Of a stretch of 64,000 nucleotides of DNA, positions 33,401-44,116 are shown one piece after another (the stretch's first letter is position 1; each line of letters opens with the position of its first letter). This stretch comes from Bretschneidera sinensis. Lineage: Eukaryota; Streptophyta; Magnoliopsida; Brassicales; Akaniaceae. Below the pieces are notes generated by a model. The model was not told the origin of the DNA. It saw only the letters and a program-made list of their open reading frames with translations, and ran no database searches. Location: NCBI GenBank assembly GCA_023935145.1, contig CM043702.1, positions 107,591,088 through 107,655,087 on the forward strand, given 5' to 3'. A program made the translations under genes and the position numbers.

Positions 33401-34160
33401 TTTGTACGGACTAAAATAGTTACCATGGATCATAAGCTGAAGAGATGGCACCCGTACCTTATGCTAGTGTGATGGGAAGCTTGATGTATGCCATGGTGTG
33501 TATAAGACCAAATATTGCCCAAGCAGTAGGAGTATTGAGCAAATATATGTCTAATCATGGGAAAAAGCATTGGACTACAATCAAGAGAGTTCTTAGATAT
33601 CTTCGTGGCATGTCAGAGTTCGCATTGTGTAATGGTATGGAAGGTAAGATGAATCTTGATATTGTAGGATCGATTAATGCTGACTAGGGAGGAGACATTG
33701 ATAGTAGGAGGTCTACAAGCGGATATGTGTTCAATCTGTTTGGTGGGGCGGTAAGTTGGATGAGCAAGAAACAAAGTGTTGTTTCTCTTTCATCCATAGA
33801 AGCAGAATATATGGTGATAACTCATGATGGAAAGGAAGTGATTTAGCTTCAAAGGTTGTGTGCTGAGCTTGGGTTTAAACAAGGAGCAGTGAAGGTGGAA
33901 TGTAACAATCAATGTGCTATCTTCTTTGCAAAGAATCCTACATTTCTTTCACGAACGAAGCACATTGATATCCAATATCACTTCATCTGGGAAAAATATT
34001 GAAGAAAATGTAATAATCTTAGAGAAAGTCAATACAACAGTGAACATCACAGATTTCTTAACTAAGGCAGTTAGTCTAGTGAAGTTTGAGTGGTGTGCTA
34101 CTGAGATAGGATTAAAAAAACAGAGTTCTGGGAAGTTTGCCATGTCTTTAAAGTATTTAC
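30483..34160 (+). pseudogene. Element E gag-pol (broken, reverse-transcriptase core deleted)
   Basis: Gag begins near 30483 (KIEKFGRKSFELWKLKMEDLL) and continues in a 104-codon frame at 30809-31123. The knuckle CWKCRKPGDLKNDC (about 31208-31250) has Asp where the family has His. The protease site reads DT-stop. The GAG-pre-integrase and integrase parts span 31410-32640 in three frames. Reverse transcriptase runs from about 33099 to SLYGLK at 33416, and the next recognisable block is the RNase H-side APVPYASVMGSLMYAM at 33445. The segment with YVDD is therefore missing. RNase H remnants continue to about 34100. Confidence 0.85.
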
Positions 34161-34172
34161 CAAGTGAAAGAT

Positions 34173-34235
34173 TGTTAGAGTTAGTGCATACTTCAACGGA
34201 TCCCGATCTATAAAACCTCTAACGACCAGAATTTA
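34173..34235 (+). repeat. Element E 3' LTR remnant
   Basis: TGTTAGAG followed by CATACTTCAACGGATC aligns with 30007-30063; similarity then stops. Confidence 0.65.
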
Positions 34236-34402
34236 TTTCTCTTTAGTGAATCCAGATCCACACAAAAAAATTAGCCAACAGAGGAGTACTTGTGGCGTAT
34301 ATTATTGGATAATGCATGACAAAATATCTTGAAACCACTATCTACACAAATAATTGTTACTCCTACTAAAACTAAGTGAAAGCTGATTTAACCTATTATA
34401 TA

Positions 34403-34455
<53 letters not shown>
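34236..34455. repeat. Unassigned spacer ending in a TA microsatellite
   Basis: About 160 bp shows no recognisable feature, followed by a mostly pure TA run with one GTG break (34394-34455) that directly abuts the LTR of element G. Confidence 0.85.
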
Positions 34456-34460
<5 letters not shown>

Positions 34461-35315
34461 AAAATCATCTTTGGAATCCCAGGTGGTGACCTTCGAACAC
34501 CCAAATGCAGAATGATTTGGACCAAATATGAATTAAACCTCCAAGACAAGAATCAAACCCTAAAATAGAAAACACAAGCAATTGTTACCGAGGTTCGGCA
34601 ATTTGCCTACGTCTCCGGGAGCTCCTCCGAGCTCTCTGCACTAAATCAATGGAGTTCTTACAATTACAGCAACACCTCCTCAAGAACCATGTGTTCTCGA
34701 TGAATGAAAGAAGAGAAAAGAAAGAGATAAGAACTAAGTGTTTCCCTGGAATTTTCCGCAAGAAAATTCCAATTGCAAAGCCCTTGAACCCCAATCTTGA
34801 ATACACTCTCTCACTAGAAACACCTCTGAAGATTTGAGAGCCTATCTCTCAACACTAGCCACTCTTGGAATGAGACTTCGTCTTGTGTTTCTTCACACAC
34901 CTTATGTGTTGTGTTGTTCCAAGATGACCCTTTATATAGAGCAACAACTTCTTTAACCAATCTTGAAGTCAATCTCAACCCTTTGATCTTGAGAACCAAA
35001 CAATCATGGCCCTCCAAGAGGTCTAAGTGATCCTTTGCATTTAATCATGACCTAATGCACCAGCTGGAAAAACAGAACAGAGGCATCAGGTGTGCTACGC
35101 ACCGTGGCTCAAAATAGGGCAGGTCGCGGCGCACAACAGGGGAAAAAGCCTCCACCTACTGGAGGCCATGGCTCAGCCTAGGCTATACCGCGGCGCACAC
35201 CTAGAGGAGAAAATCCTCCTTGCTGGAGGCTACGGCGCATAAACCTTGTGCTGTGGCTCAGAGGGCTGAAGCTGAAAAGCTTCACCCTTTTAATTCTTAG
35301 ACAAAATTCCTAACA
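34456..35315 (-). repeat. Element G 3' LTR (860 bp)
   Basis: It starts TGTTGAAAATCA and ends CCTAACA. A minus-strand TATA (CTATATAAAGGG) lies near 34929. A GC-rich block with GCGGCGCAC words lies at 35095-35260. It is similar to the I LTR at 43197-44035. Confidence 0.86.
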
Positions 35316-35524
35316 AACTCTACCTTTGTCTGAGCAATTAAACCCGAACCCATTGTGCAGAGAACTCAGGATCCAAACTCGACATGAGTCATCACATTAT
35401 CCGACTCCAATTTTAAGAAGTCCATGGCAATGATTGAACTTGCTTAGAGGTAGAACTTTAGTGCCTAAATCTGCAGAATTTTCTTCCGTGGCCACTTTGT
35501 CCACATGAATGCTTCCTTCCGTAA
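35316..35524 (-). pseudogene. Element G pol C-terminal fragment
   Basis: It matches 44036-44250 of element I: the end of RNase H (DLGTKVLPLSK) with GLLKIGVG and a TAA stop near 35378-35380. It is cut at 35524 by the LTR of H. Confidence 0.78.
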
Positions 35525-36087
35525 TGTTGATGTCGAAAAATGGCTACTGATGGCATGGCCTTGATGCTGACGTGGTCTCAATGCTAACGTGGCCTTGGTG
35601 TTAATGTGGCCTCAATGTTAGCGTGGCCCTACACAAGTAATAGAGGTGAACTAAAAACCCTCGGAAGGAGGGGAAGGGGAGACCTCCGAGGGCGCTCCGA
35701 CGCTCTAGTTAGAACAAGGGCTTAAGAGGGGCCGAGGCCAAGGGTTAATTCTAAAGCAACTTAAGCGCAGATTGTTAAGTATGAATGAATATTGAACTCC
35801 TATACTTCAGTTTATTTATAGTCGTCCGAGTGGAGGTCGTTCAAGTGGGGACGACATGGGTCTGCCTCTGTGATCCCGAGATTCAGAGGTAAGTCTTAAT
35901 AGCGTGATCAGGGCATTGAGTGTGTCAGGGTAGTCGCGTGTTTCAGAGGGGGTTAGGTCCACTAATCATGCTTTGACGTGGCGATGGCGTTTCTTGCTTG
36001 CTCCAAGTGTGCCTCACAATGCTGAGGAAACTTGACATGTGTCATTGTCCTATTGGTGATGCTAGAGTCCATGTGTGGGTTACATCA
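35525..36087 (-). repeat. Element H 3' LTR (563 bp)
   Basis: It begins TGTTGATG and ends TTACATCA. It matches 60495-60895 over its first 400 bases. It has a minus-strand TATA (CTATAAATAAACTG) near 35808-35822 and short ACGTGGCC/TGATGC tandem words at 35550-35630. Confidence 0.88.
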
Positions 36088-36103
36088 CAAACCCCCCACT
36101 TCC
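36088..36103 (-). promoter_or_regulatory. Element H polypurine tract
   Basis: The minus strand reads GGAAGTGGGGGGTTTG immediately before the LTR start. Confidence 0.82.
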
Positions 36104-36199
36104 TCAGGTACGTGTTTCTTGAGGAAGTAAAACGTGATGTGTCGTGGTCGAGCATTTATACTTGTGATTTTTTTAGAAATGGAATGGAGTCTCGATCAA

Positions 36200-36903
36200 G
36201 GAATTTTTGGCTGAGCGGATGTAGAGCAGCTCATTCACTCGGACCTGGAGAATCTAAGCTGAGCGTATGTAAAGAAACTCATATGCTCGAACTTGGAGCA
36301 ATTTGGCCGAGCATATGCAAAGCAGCTCATACACTCGGATTTGGTGAATTTTGGCCGAGCGTATGCAAAGGAACTCATACGCTCGGACTTGGAGAATTTT
36401 GACTGAGTGTATGCAAAGCAGCTCATACACTCGAACTTGGAGAGATTTGGCCGAGCGTATGCAAAATAGCTCATATGCTCGGACTTGGAGAGATTTTAGC
36501 CGAGCGTATGCAAAGCAACTCATACGCTCCGACTTAGAGAAATTTGGCTGAGCATATGACAAGCACCTTATATACTCAGACTTGGAGAATTTAGGCCGAG
36601 TGTATGACAAGCAGCTCATACGCTAACAGCTCATACACTCGGACTTGGATAATTTAGGCCGAGCGTATGACAAGTAGTTCATTCGCTCGGACTTGGAGTA
36701 TTTTGGCAGAGCGTATGCAAAGAAGCTCATATGCTCAGACTTGAAGAATTTAGACCGAGCATATGACAAGCAGCTCATACACTCGGACTTGGAGAAATTT
36801 GGCTGAGCGTATGCAAAGTAGCTCATATGCTAAGACTTGGAGAGACTTGGCCGAGTGTATGCAAAGTAGCTCATACACTCGGACTTGGAGAACTTTGGCC
36901 AAG
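36200..36903. repeat. 48-bp hairpin tandem array of element H, part 1
   Basis: About 14 units, each 48 bp. A typical unit contains CCGAGCGTATG, a ten-base loop like CAAAGCAGCT, then CATACGCTCGG, followed by ACTTGGAGAATTTTGG. The two 11-base arms are perfect reverse complements in the consensus. Because 48 is a multiple of three, long 16-residue-repeat ORFs appear on both strands; they are by-products. The array lies in the 3' untranslated region of H between the polypurine tract and the antisense gene. Confidence 0.93.
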
Positions 36904-37890
36904 TGATGAGGGCACGACTAATAAATGGGAGGCAGATCCTATTCAGGTTCCAATTAGTCAAGTTACAAGGGCTCAAGCTAAACAGTTTATTCAAGTTCCA
37001 ATTGGTCCAGTTATAACGGCCCGAGCTAAACGGTTCAATAAAACTCTCAATTGGCTTATTTAACACATTTGGGCTAAGAACCATCTTTGGGGGCCCAAGG
37101 ATGATGATATACATGATCCACAAGGATGAGTTTCCATAATCCAAGGGAACTTCCACTTTAGAATTTCAGGAGGACCCAATGACTACAATTAAAATGGTCA
37201 TATCTTCTTGTTCGCAACTCCGAATGGGCTGAAACTTGTTGGGATGGAAAGATGACGTCCTGAACTTCAATTTAGACCTAAGAAAGTTCCAAAAAGGATA
37301 TCATTTGGGCCTATTATGATGGGCCTAAATCCAGTAGACTGTTGCATCCGAATCTTCTTCCACTTTGGGCTTGCACCTTGCACCTTTTCTTAATTGTTTC
37401 CTTCTGAATTTGATTGTTGCATTATAAGGCTTGCATGCCAAGTTAGGTACTTTCTTTATTTGGATTTTAGGTTACCAGAATTCTGTTTAGGTTTATTTCA
37501 TATTTCTTAGTTTTCCTTTTTCTGATTGGTTACGAATTCTCATGTATTTAAATAGCCATTGGCTTTTGGAATAACACAATTCAGATTTGATTCATACTTT
37601 TGGAGAGAAATTTCTCTTTGGTTCTTTTGGAACTTTTGAACTTATCGGAGTTTCCGTGGCGTTCATCTTCGATTTATCAATCAGTCCTTCCATAATTGAT
37701 TGTGGCGTCTTCATTATACCAAGATTCTTGCTTCAATATAAGCAACGAGTCGCGGTCTCAGTCTTCATTATACCAAGGTTCTTGCTTCAATATAAGCAAT
37801 GGGTCGCGATCTCACATAAATCTGCTTCTAGACGATCTTGGAAGTCTTCTTGATCCATCAATTTCTTAGTTCTTGGAGTGGATCATATCA
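36904..37890 (-). mobile_element. Solo LTR K (987 bp) inserted in the 48-bp array
   Basis: It begins TGATGAGGG, ends ATATCA and is flanked by perfect CCAAG copies (36899-36903 and 37891-37895). There is no internal region, so the two LTRs of a former element recombined. Plus-strand features suggest it lies in that orientation: a TRAQAKQF/TARAKRF peptide typical of the end of some plant gypsy Pol, and a TATA-like ATTTAAATAGCC at 37545-37556. The strand given is therefore uncertain. A 55-bp direct repeat occurs at 37706-37815. Confidence 0.88.
37706..37815. repeat. 55-bp tandem duplication inside solo LTR K
   Basis: GTCTTCATTATACCAAG opens both units (37706 and 37761). The copies differ at a handful of bases. 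Confidence 0.9.
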
Positions 37891-38750
37891 CCAAGCGTAT
37901 GCAAAGCAGCTCATACGCTCAGACTTGGAGAAATTTGGTCGAGCGTATAACAAACAGCACATACGCTCGGACTTAGAGAATTTAGGCTGAGCATATGACA
38001 AGCAGCTCATACACTCGGATCTGGAGAAATTTGGCTAAGTGTATGCAAAGCAGCTCATACGCTCGAACTTGGAGAGATTTGGCGGAGCATATGCAAAGCA
38101 GCTCATACGCTCGGACTTGGAGAACTTTGGCCAAGCATATGCAAAGCAGCTCATACACTTGGACTTAGAGAAATTTGGCCGAGTGTATGATAAGTAACTC
38201 ATACGCTTGGACTTGGAGAAATTTGGCCGAGGTATGACAAGCAGCTCATACGCTTGGACTTGGAGAATTTAGGCCGAGCGTATGACAAACAGCTCATATG
38301 CTCGGACCTGGAAAATTTGGCCGAGCGTATGACAAGCAGCTCATACGCTCAGACTTGGAGAATTTAGGTCGAGCGTATGACAAGCAATTCATTCGCTCCG
38401 ACTTGGAGAATTTTGGCCAAGCGTATGCAAAGTAGCTCATATGCTCGGACTTGGAGATTTTAGGCCGACTATATGACAAGTAGCTCAGACGCTCGGACTT
38501 GGAGAAATTTGGTCGAGCATATGCAAAGCAGGTTATACGCTCGGACTTGGAGAAATTTGGGCGAGCGTATGACAAGCAACTCATACACTCGGACTTGGAG
38601 AAATTTGGTTGAGCGTATGATAAGCAGTTCATACGCTCGAACTTGGAGAATTTGGCCTAGTGTATGCAAAGCAACTTATACGCTCAAACTTGGAGAATTT
38701 TGGCCGAGCGTATGCAAGGTAGCTCATACGATCAGACCTGGAGAAATTTA
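37891..38750. repeat. 48-bp hairpin tandem array of element H, part 2
   Basis: It continues part 1 beyond the solo LTR with about 18 units. Arms are often still complementary after substitutions, and some units have ATGACAAGCAGCTCAT in the loop. It ends where the unique antisense-gene promoter region begins. Confidence 0.93.
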
Positions 38751-39169
38751 GGGCTATGGGCTTACCCATGTGTTTCTTTGCTTTGGTTCCACGTGTCCTC
38801 CTTCATATTGAGCCCATGGGCTCTTTTTGTCTTGGGCCCATGGGCCTTTTCCAGGCACAATAAATTATGATAGCGGCTTTCTTTTAATGACAGCGCATTG
38901 GGCATAGCAAGGGTTGTGCTTTAATGACAGCTGGCATCATGGGAAGAGGGAACAGTGCTTGGGAAATGGCAAAGGTCAAGTCCTTTTAGTTGGAGGGTTG
39001 AGTTAATGCTTCCTCGTTTCTGTTACAGCAACCTCTATATAAGAGGACCCATCCTCATTTTACTCCTCACTTGCATTTTGAGAGTTCTTGAGAGCATACT
39101 CAGCGTAATAAAAATTTAAAGGGTGCTCAGAGTTTAGAGTCTACCCCTAAACATTTTTTGGTGAGTGCA
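38751..39169 (+). promoter_or_regulatory. Promoter and 5' leader of the antisense gene in element H
   Basis: A TATA box CTATATAAG at 39033-39041 is followed by a plausible start region about 30 bases on and a leader up to the ATG at 39170. Upstream, at about 38751-38850, several GCCCATGGGC palindromes occur. It drives transcription opposite to gag-pol of H. It is predicted only. Confidence 0.65.
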
Positions 39170-41090
39170 ATGTCAGACGACAGTAAGTTGAGCAGAGATC
39201 TTTTGAAGGAGTTGGAGGAAGCAATGGACGTTTCCTCCAGTGATGGAGTTTCCTCTTTGGAGGCCGTCTCCCGAGAGGGCACCCTAGCCCTCATCCCTTA
39301 TGTTCCCAAGGAAGATGATGGAGGGAGTGGCCAGGGAGAATCTCCTAGGGAGGATGTTGATAGGGCACTTTTAGGTATAAGTGAGGATGACACGGAGGCC
39401 GAGAGGGAGGAGCGGATGTTCGAGGGGAACTCCATCTCGAGTGTGGTTGAGGAGGCTAAACTCGTGGGGATTAGAATAAAGTATAGAATCCCCATGGAGT
39501 ACCACCTGAGGGCACCAGAGGGTGGGGAGAGGGCATGCGATGCCCTTCTAAGCCACCTGCCTTACGAGCTGTGTATTTACGAACAACACTTGAAAGTAGG
39601 GCTTAGGCTCCCTCTCTACCTGTTCTTCTGCTCGGTGCTCAGATACTTCGGTATCGCACTGAGTCAACTGGTGCCTAGTTTAATCTGGCTGATCCTGGCA
39701 TTAATTGCCGTGGGTCAGGAGATGGGTGAGGTGATGAACATCAACGTGTTCAAAGCCCACTTCCAGATAGCCTGACTTAGGAAAACTGGGTAGGTCATAG
39801 TTAGCTCGAGGGCTCGAAAGAACGTGTTGAAGAAAAAGCCTTCTTCCATAAAGAAGTGGAAGGGGTTTTTCTTCTTCGTAAGGAGTGTTGAAAGCTTCAA
39901 CATCCCTCTCGGTTGGAGCTTGGATCGTGTTAGCAAATGCAAGAAGCCGTACCTCCTTCATCGAGAGCAAGAGATGTTGAAAGCTATGCTGGTCACGCCC
40001 TTGGTTATTGAGGTGCTTGAAGATAACGAAGAACTTCACAGGCGCGGCCTTTGCCCTCCTAGCCTTCCAACAAACTTCGAGCACGGTAGCCTTTAGTCTT
40101 TAAGCTTATTAAAAATTGATTTTCATTTATAAATTACTAACATCTTTCTTTTGCGCAGAGATGGAGATGGCTGCCCAAGTGAGGAAGAGGGCCAAATGCA
40201 TGGCCTGAGAGAAGAAAAGGGCCGCGGAGGCCAGCAGCTCTGCCCAAGAGTAGAGGAAGAAGGCACGGGCTTTAACCCCGGTGCTTATTCTCGTAGAGAG
40301 GCCTCCAAGGCCTTCGGTTCTAGAAACAGCGACAGTTCCTGCTGTGCTGACCCCTACCCTGGGGCCGTCCTCTTGCAAGGAGGGGTCGGGGGTTGCTACT
40401 CTCTTCATGCCCAACTGGGCACTGAAGGTCGATGACTCGGTGTTTGGGCACCCCTGAGTCACTCGTGAGCATCTTATCATGGGGATCCCTCCCCGTGATA
40501 TGGTGGGGCTCATGAGAAAGCCCTTCGAGAGGCTTTGCTCGGCCATGGAGGTCGTGGCTTCCCAGGTATAGCTTTCCTTCCCTCGTCCTAACTTTTTAGT
40601 TAGTTTTCATATTACAACTGTTTTTCACACGGCCATTTTTCTGTTTCAGGCCAGAGTCCTTGCCGAGGTCCTTGGTCGTTGTAGCGCTGATATGGCCGAA
40701 CGTATGGCCAAGACCAAGCTTAAGCTAGATGAGACCCGGGACTTAGTCCGAGCCCTGTCTTCCTCTCTCGACGCTGCCGAAAGGGCCAAACAGGACGCTA
40801 TCTTCAAGAGGGATCACCGGTGTAAGGCTAAGGACGCCCTCAAGAAGGAGAGGGACCCGATCTGAGCTGAGCTGGAGGAGGTCCAGTGCTAGGCTGCAAA
40901 GAGGGAGGAGGCTCTACTAGAGGAGGGAGGCACTCAGTTCTTGGTGGGCTTCAACGAAGCCAAGAAGAAGGCCGAGTCCCTCTTCCTGGAGGTCGGCTTT
41001 TTCAGCCTTGACCTGGGGGACTTCTTAGGGGAGTCAGGTGCTGCTGTTGCAGGAGGGGATGCAGAGGACAACGCCGCAGCCGGTGTCTAG
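39170..41090 (+). pseudogene. Antisense spliced ORF of element H ('putative gypsy type transposon' family)
   Basis: Three exons fit: 39170-40085, 40159-40565 and 40650-41090, with GT-AG introns of 73 and 84 bp. They sum to 1764 bases, one frame of 587 codons plus the stop. Residues about 95-190 (YRIPMEYHLRAPEGGER, YEQHLKVGLRLPLYLFF, GIALSQL) and PSSIKKWKGFFFF match the plant family named 'putative gypsy type transposon'. Exon 3 is a Lys/Glu-rich coiled coil. Seven in-frame stops now block it (39773, 39791, 40206, 40251, 40455, 40863, 40890), all TGA or TAG, with no frameshift. It is convergent with gag-pol of H, whose stop lies near 41298. The family's function is unknown. Confidence 0.85.
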
Positions 41091-41297
41091 GAGGCCCCAG
41101 AGGGCGAGGCCCAGGAGGTTCCAAAGGGCAGGGCCCAGGACGCCCCAGCATCTTAGGATAGATTTTCTTTGTTTTTTGTATCCGAGGCTGATACTGCCTA
41201 ATTTTTTACTTCTATTCTTAACTTAATGAAATTTCAGAATTATTCTTCAAACTTCGTACTTTATTATTTCTTTACTTTTTGCTTTTACATTTCACTT

Positions 41298-43196
41298 TAC
41301 TGATAGAATCTGTGGAGGTTCTCAACGTTCCAAGTACAAGGGACTGGTTTGTTATCTAATTCCTCGAGCTCTAAAGTGCTCGTCCGGTAAAATCTTTGGA
41401 TTCTGTATAGGCCTTCCCAATTCGGGAAGAGCTTTCCCGTATGTCGAGGAGGAGACACTTAGCTTTTTCGCAGGATGAGCTCATGGAGTTTGAAGTTTCA
41501 GTTTTGAACTCGAGAATTGTAATATCGGGCCGTCCTCTGTTGGTACGTAGCTAAATGGATCTGGGCTTTGTCTCGTGCTTTGTCAACCAAGTCCATGTTC
41601 ATCTGTAAGCCTTCTTCATTGTTGCTTGGTTCAAAATATTGCACGTGTATCGATGGAATTTCGATCTCGATCGGGATAATGGCTTTTGAACCGTACGTCA
41701 TGAAGAACGGGGTTTCTCCTATTGGTGTACGTATAATTGTCCGATAAGCTCTGAAAACATTGGGGAGCTAGTCGGTCCATTGCCTATTCTCTTTGTCAAG
41801 TCTCTTCTTGATTCCTTGGAGAAGGGTTTTGTTGTTTGACCTGACCATTGGCCTGTGGATGTCCGACCGACGAGAATCGACGCTCAATGTGGAGGTCTTC
41901 ACATAATGTTTTAAACTGGAAACTATCGAATTGCTTCCCGTAATCGGTGACCAACACTCGAGGAAACCCGAACCGACACACGATCGATTTTGAAATGAAG
42001 TTTTCAGTTTTGGTAATCTGTGATGTTGGCTAGTGGCTCTGCTTCAACTCACTTGGTGAAGTAATCAATGGCTACAATAAGATGCTTTCTTTGTCCAGAG
42101 GTCGTGGTGAACGGACCAAGGATGTCCATCCCCCATATGGCAAAGGGGAGAGGGCTGGTGATTGAGGTGAGGGGATTAGCCGGCTGGTGCAGCATTAGAG
42201 AGTACTGTTGACAGTTCTTGTATTTCTTGACTAAATCAGCTATGTCTTCTTTCATCTTGGGCCAGTAATACCCTTGGCAAAGAACCTTGAAGGCTAGGGC
42301 TCTAGCTCCTAAGTGATTTCCACATATGCCTTCGTGGACCTCTCAGAGAGCGTAATCGGCCTTGACAGATTTGAGGCACCTCAAGTAAGGCATAGTCAGA
42401 GCCCTCTTATACAGTTGCCCATTTATGACCGTGTATCGAGAGGCTTAGGAGATTAGCTTTTTGGCCTCGCTTTTCTGCTCAGGGATCTCTCCATCTTTTA
42501 GGTAGCGGAGGATTGGGTCCATCCACGTTTCCCCCTCTTCTACATGCAGGACTAGGGCTTCGTCTATGCTAGGAAAGGAGAGAATTTATAGGTAGATAGC
42601 TTGAGTCGATCCTAGGTGCCGGAATGAGGCCAGGCTGGCCAGAGCATCTGTCTTAGAGTTTTCAGTCTGCAGGATTTGAGTTATTCAGAATGTTTTGAAC
42701 TTTGTGGTGAGCTCTTTCGCTATTTGGAGGTACCAGGCGAGCTTCTCTCCCCAGGCCTCGAATTCCCCTGTTGCTTGACTTACTACCAGCTGTGAATCAT
42801 TGAACACATCTAGGACCTCGGCAGCTAATGTTTTGGCCAATCTTAGGCCAGCCAGTAGGGCTTCATACTCCACCTCATTGTTGGAGGTTTTGAATTCGAA
42901 CCTCAAGGCGTACTCAACCGTGAAGCCGTCGGGGCTACAAGAATGAGTCCCGCTCCACTTCCCATTATATTTGAAGATCCATCTACATGGAGAGTCCACC
43001 TGGGGGGTGATCTATCGGACCCTGTTTCCGTTGCTTCACCTGGTTCTGTGGATAGGATAGTCTCCACAATGAAGTCGGCCAAGGCTTGGCCCTTTACTCG
43101 ATCGCCCACTTTACTATTCTCCTAGAAACATTTGGGTTATGCAGGACCTTCCTCAGAGGCTGGTCGGTCAGGAGGATGATTGTGTGTGCCTAAAAA
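41298..43196 (-). pseudogene. Element H RNase H end and integrase (broken)
   Basis: From the cut at 43196 leftward: a connection block HTIILLTDQPLRKVL, then RNase H beginning WTLHVDGSSN with GSGAGLIL (43109-42685). A finger region follows, then the integrase core with WGMDILGPF (42255-42049) and LVTDYGKQFD and GHPQANGQVK (41981-41796). The usual catalytic Glu after GQ(V/A) is Lys here, so integrase would be inactive even without the frameshifts. The C-terminal tail ends near 41298. Confidence 0.85.
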
Positions 43197-44035
43197 TGTT
43201 GGAAATCACCTTGGAGATGCCCAGGTGGTGATCTTCCAAACACTCAAGTCTAGAATGATTTGTAAATATGAATCAGAAACAGAAACAGAAATCAAAGAAA
43301 GGAAAAAACACAACAATTGTTATTAAGGTTCAATAATAGCCTACGTCCCCGTGAGTTCCTCTGAACTCTTTGAACTAAATCAATGGTTCTTTACAAATAC
43401 AGCAACCATCTCCAAGAAACTCATGTTCTTGAATAACCAAAGAAGAAGAAGTAAAAGAAAGTGATAAGAACTAACACTGAAAATTCCCCTTACAAGCCCC
43501 TGAATCCCCTTTCTATTCTACTCTCTCTTTCTAAACAACCAGCCTTTACAATGAGTCTCTCTTGTTTTGTATCTTTGCACTCTTACAATTGATTTCACTT
43601 TTAATCATAAGTTATGTCTCTTTGAAGCTAGGCGACCCTTTATATAGTGCACCATCTTCTTGAACCATCTTGAGGATCAATATCCACCCTTAGATCTTGA
43701 TGACCAATCAACCTTAGCCCTCAATCAATTCTAAGTGATCCTGTGCATTTTGAACATGCCTCACGCACTTAACAAAAGGCTTAACCAAAAAGCATCAGTG
43801 TGCCTTCAGCCTGTAGCCTAGAACCGGGCATGCTGCGGCTTGGAGTGTGCTGAAACTTCACCATGTTGCATATTCTGGGCGCCGCAGCCTGGGGGAGGCT
43901 AAGCCACGGTGCACACCTCCTCCAGGTCTTCTCCCATGCTGGGCACTACACCTTGGAAGAGCCAGGCCGTGGCGCACATTGGTATGCACTTGATAATGAT
44001 TTTTTCCTTGTTTAAACCTTAGACAAACACCAACA
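43197..44035 (-). repeat. Element I 3' LTR (839 bp)
   Basis: Its ends are TGTTGGAAATC and CACCAACA. A minus-strand TATA (CACTATATAAAGGGTCG) lies at about 43632-43648. The AGACAAAGGTAGAGAT stretch just outside it, read on the minus strand, is the polypurine tract. Confidence 0.9.
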
Positions 44036-44116
44036 ATCTCTACCTTTGTCTAAGCGTTTTAGCCCGAACCCATTGTGCAGAGAACTCAAGATCCAAACTC
44101 ATCTTGAGTCATCATA

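Larger units (their letters stand above)
30007..34235 (+). mobile_element. Element E: degraded Ty1/copia retrotransposon
   Basis: It has a 5' LTR (30007-30417), a tRNA-iMet-type primer site, degraded gag-pol in copia order (protease, integrase, reverse transcriptase, RNase H) and the first 60 or so bases of a 3' LTR. It is unrelated in LTR sequence to the G/I/J family. Confidence 0.82.
34456..35524 (-). mobile_element. Element G: Ty1/copia remnant (3' LTR and end of pol)
   Basis: It is a minus-strand relative of J and I. The LTR (34456-35315) and the last 200 bases of the internal region are left before gypsy H cuts in at 35525. Confidence 0.86.
35525..43196 (-). mobile_element. Element H (left segment): Tat-like Ty3/gypsy, 3' LTR to integrase and RNase H
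   Basis: It is a minus-strand element. From its 3' end it holds the LTR (35525-36087), a polypurine tract, a 48-bp tandem array interrupted by solo LTR K, an antisense spliced gene (39033-41090), then integrase and the RNase H end. Copia I cuts it at 43197 and it resumes at 57878. This layout, with a long 3' region, tandem repeats and an antisense ORF, is known for Tat-lineage elements. Confidence 0.87.

Noticed and set aside
34394..34455. TA microsatellite as a matrix attachment or origin signal
   Set aside because: It is a simple dinucleotide run with no further support.
36254..36619. Long ORFs on both strands with 16-residue repeats (also 38294-38632)
   Set aside because: They exist only because the 48-bp tandem unit is a multiple of three; no start context, no family match, and the same happens on both strands.
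36200..38750. Palindromic regular repeats resembling a CRISPR array
   Set aside because: The units are head-to-tail with no variable spacers, and the context is a plant retrotransposon.
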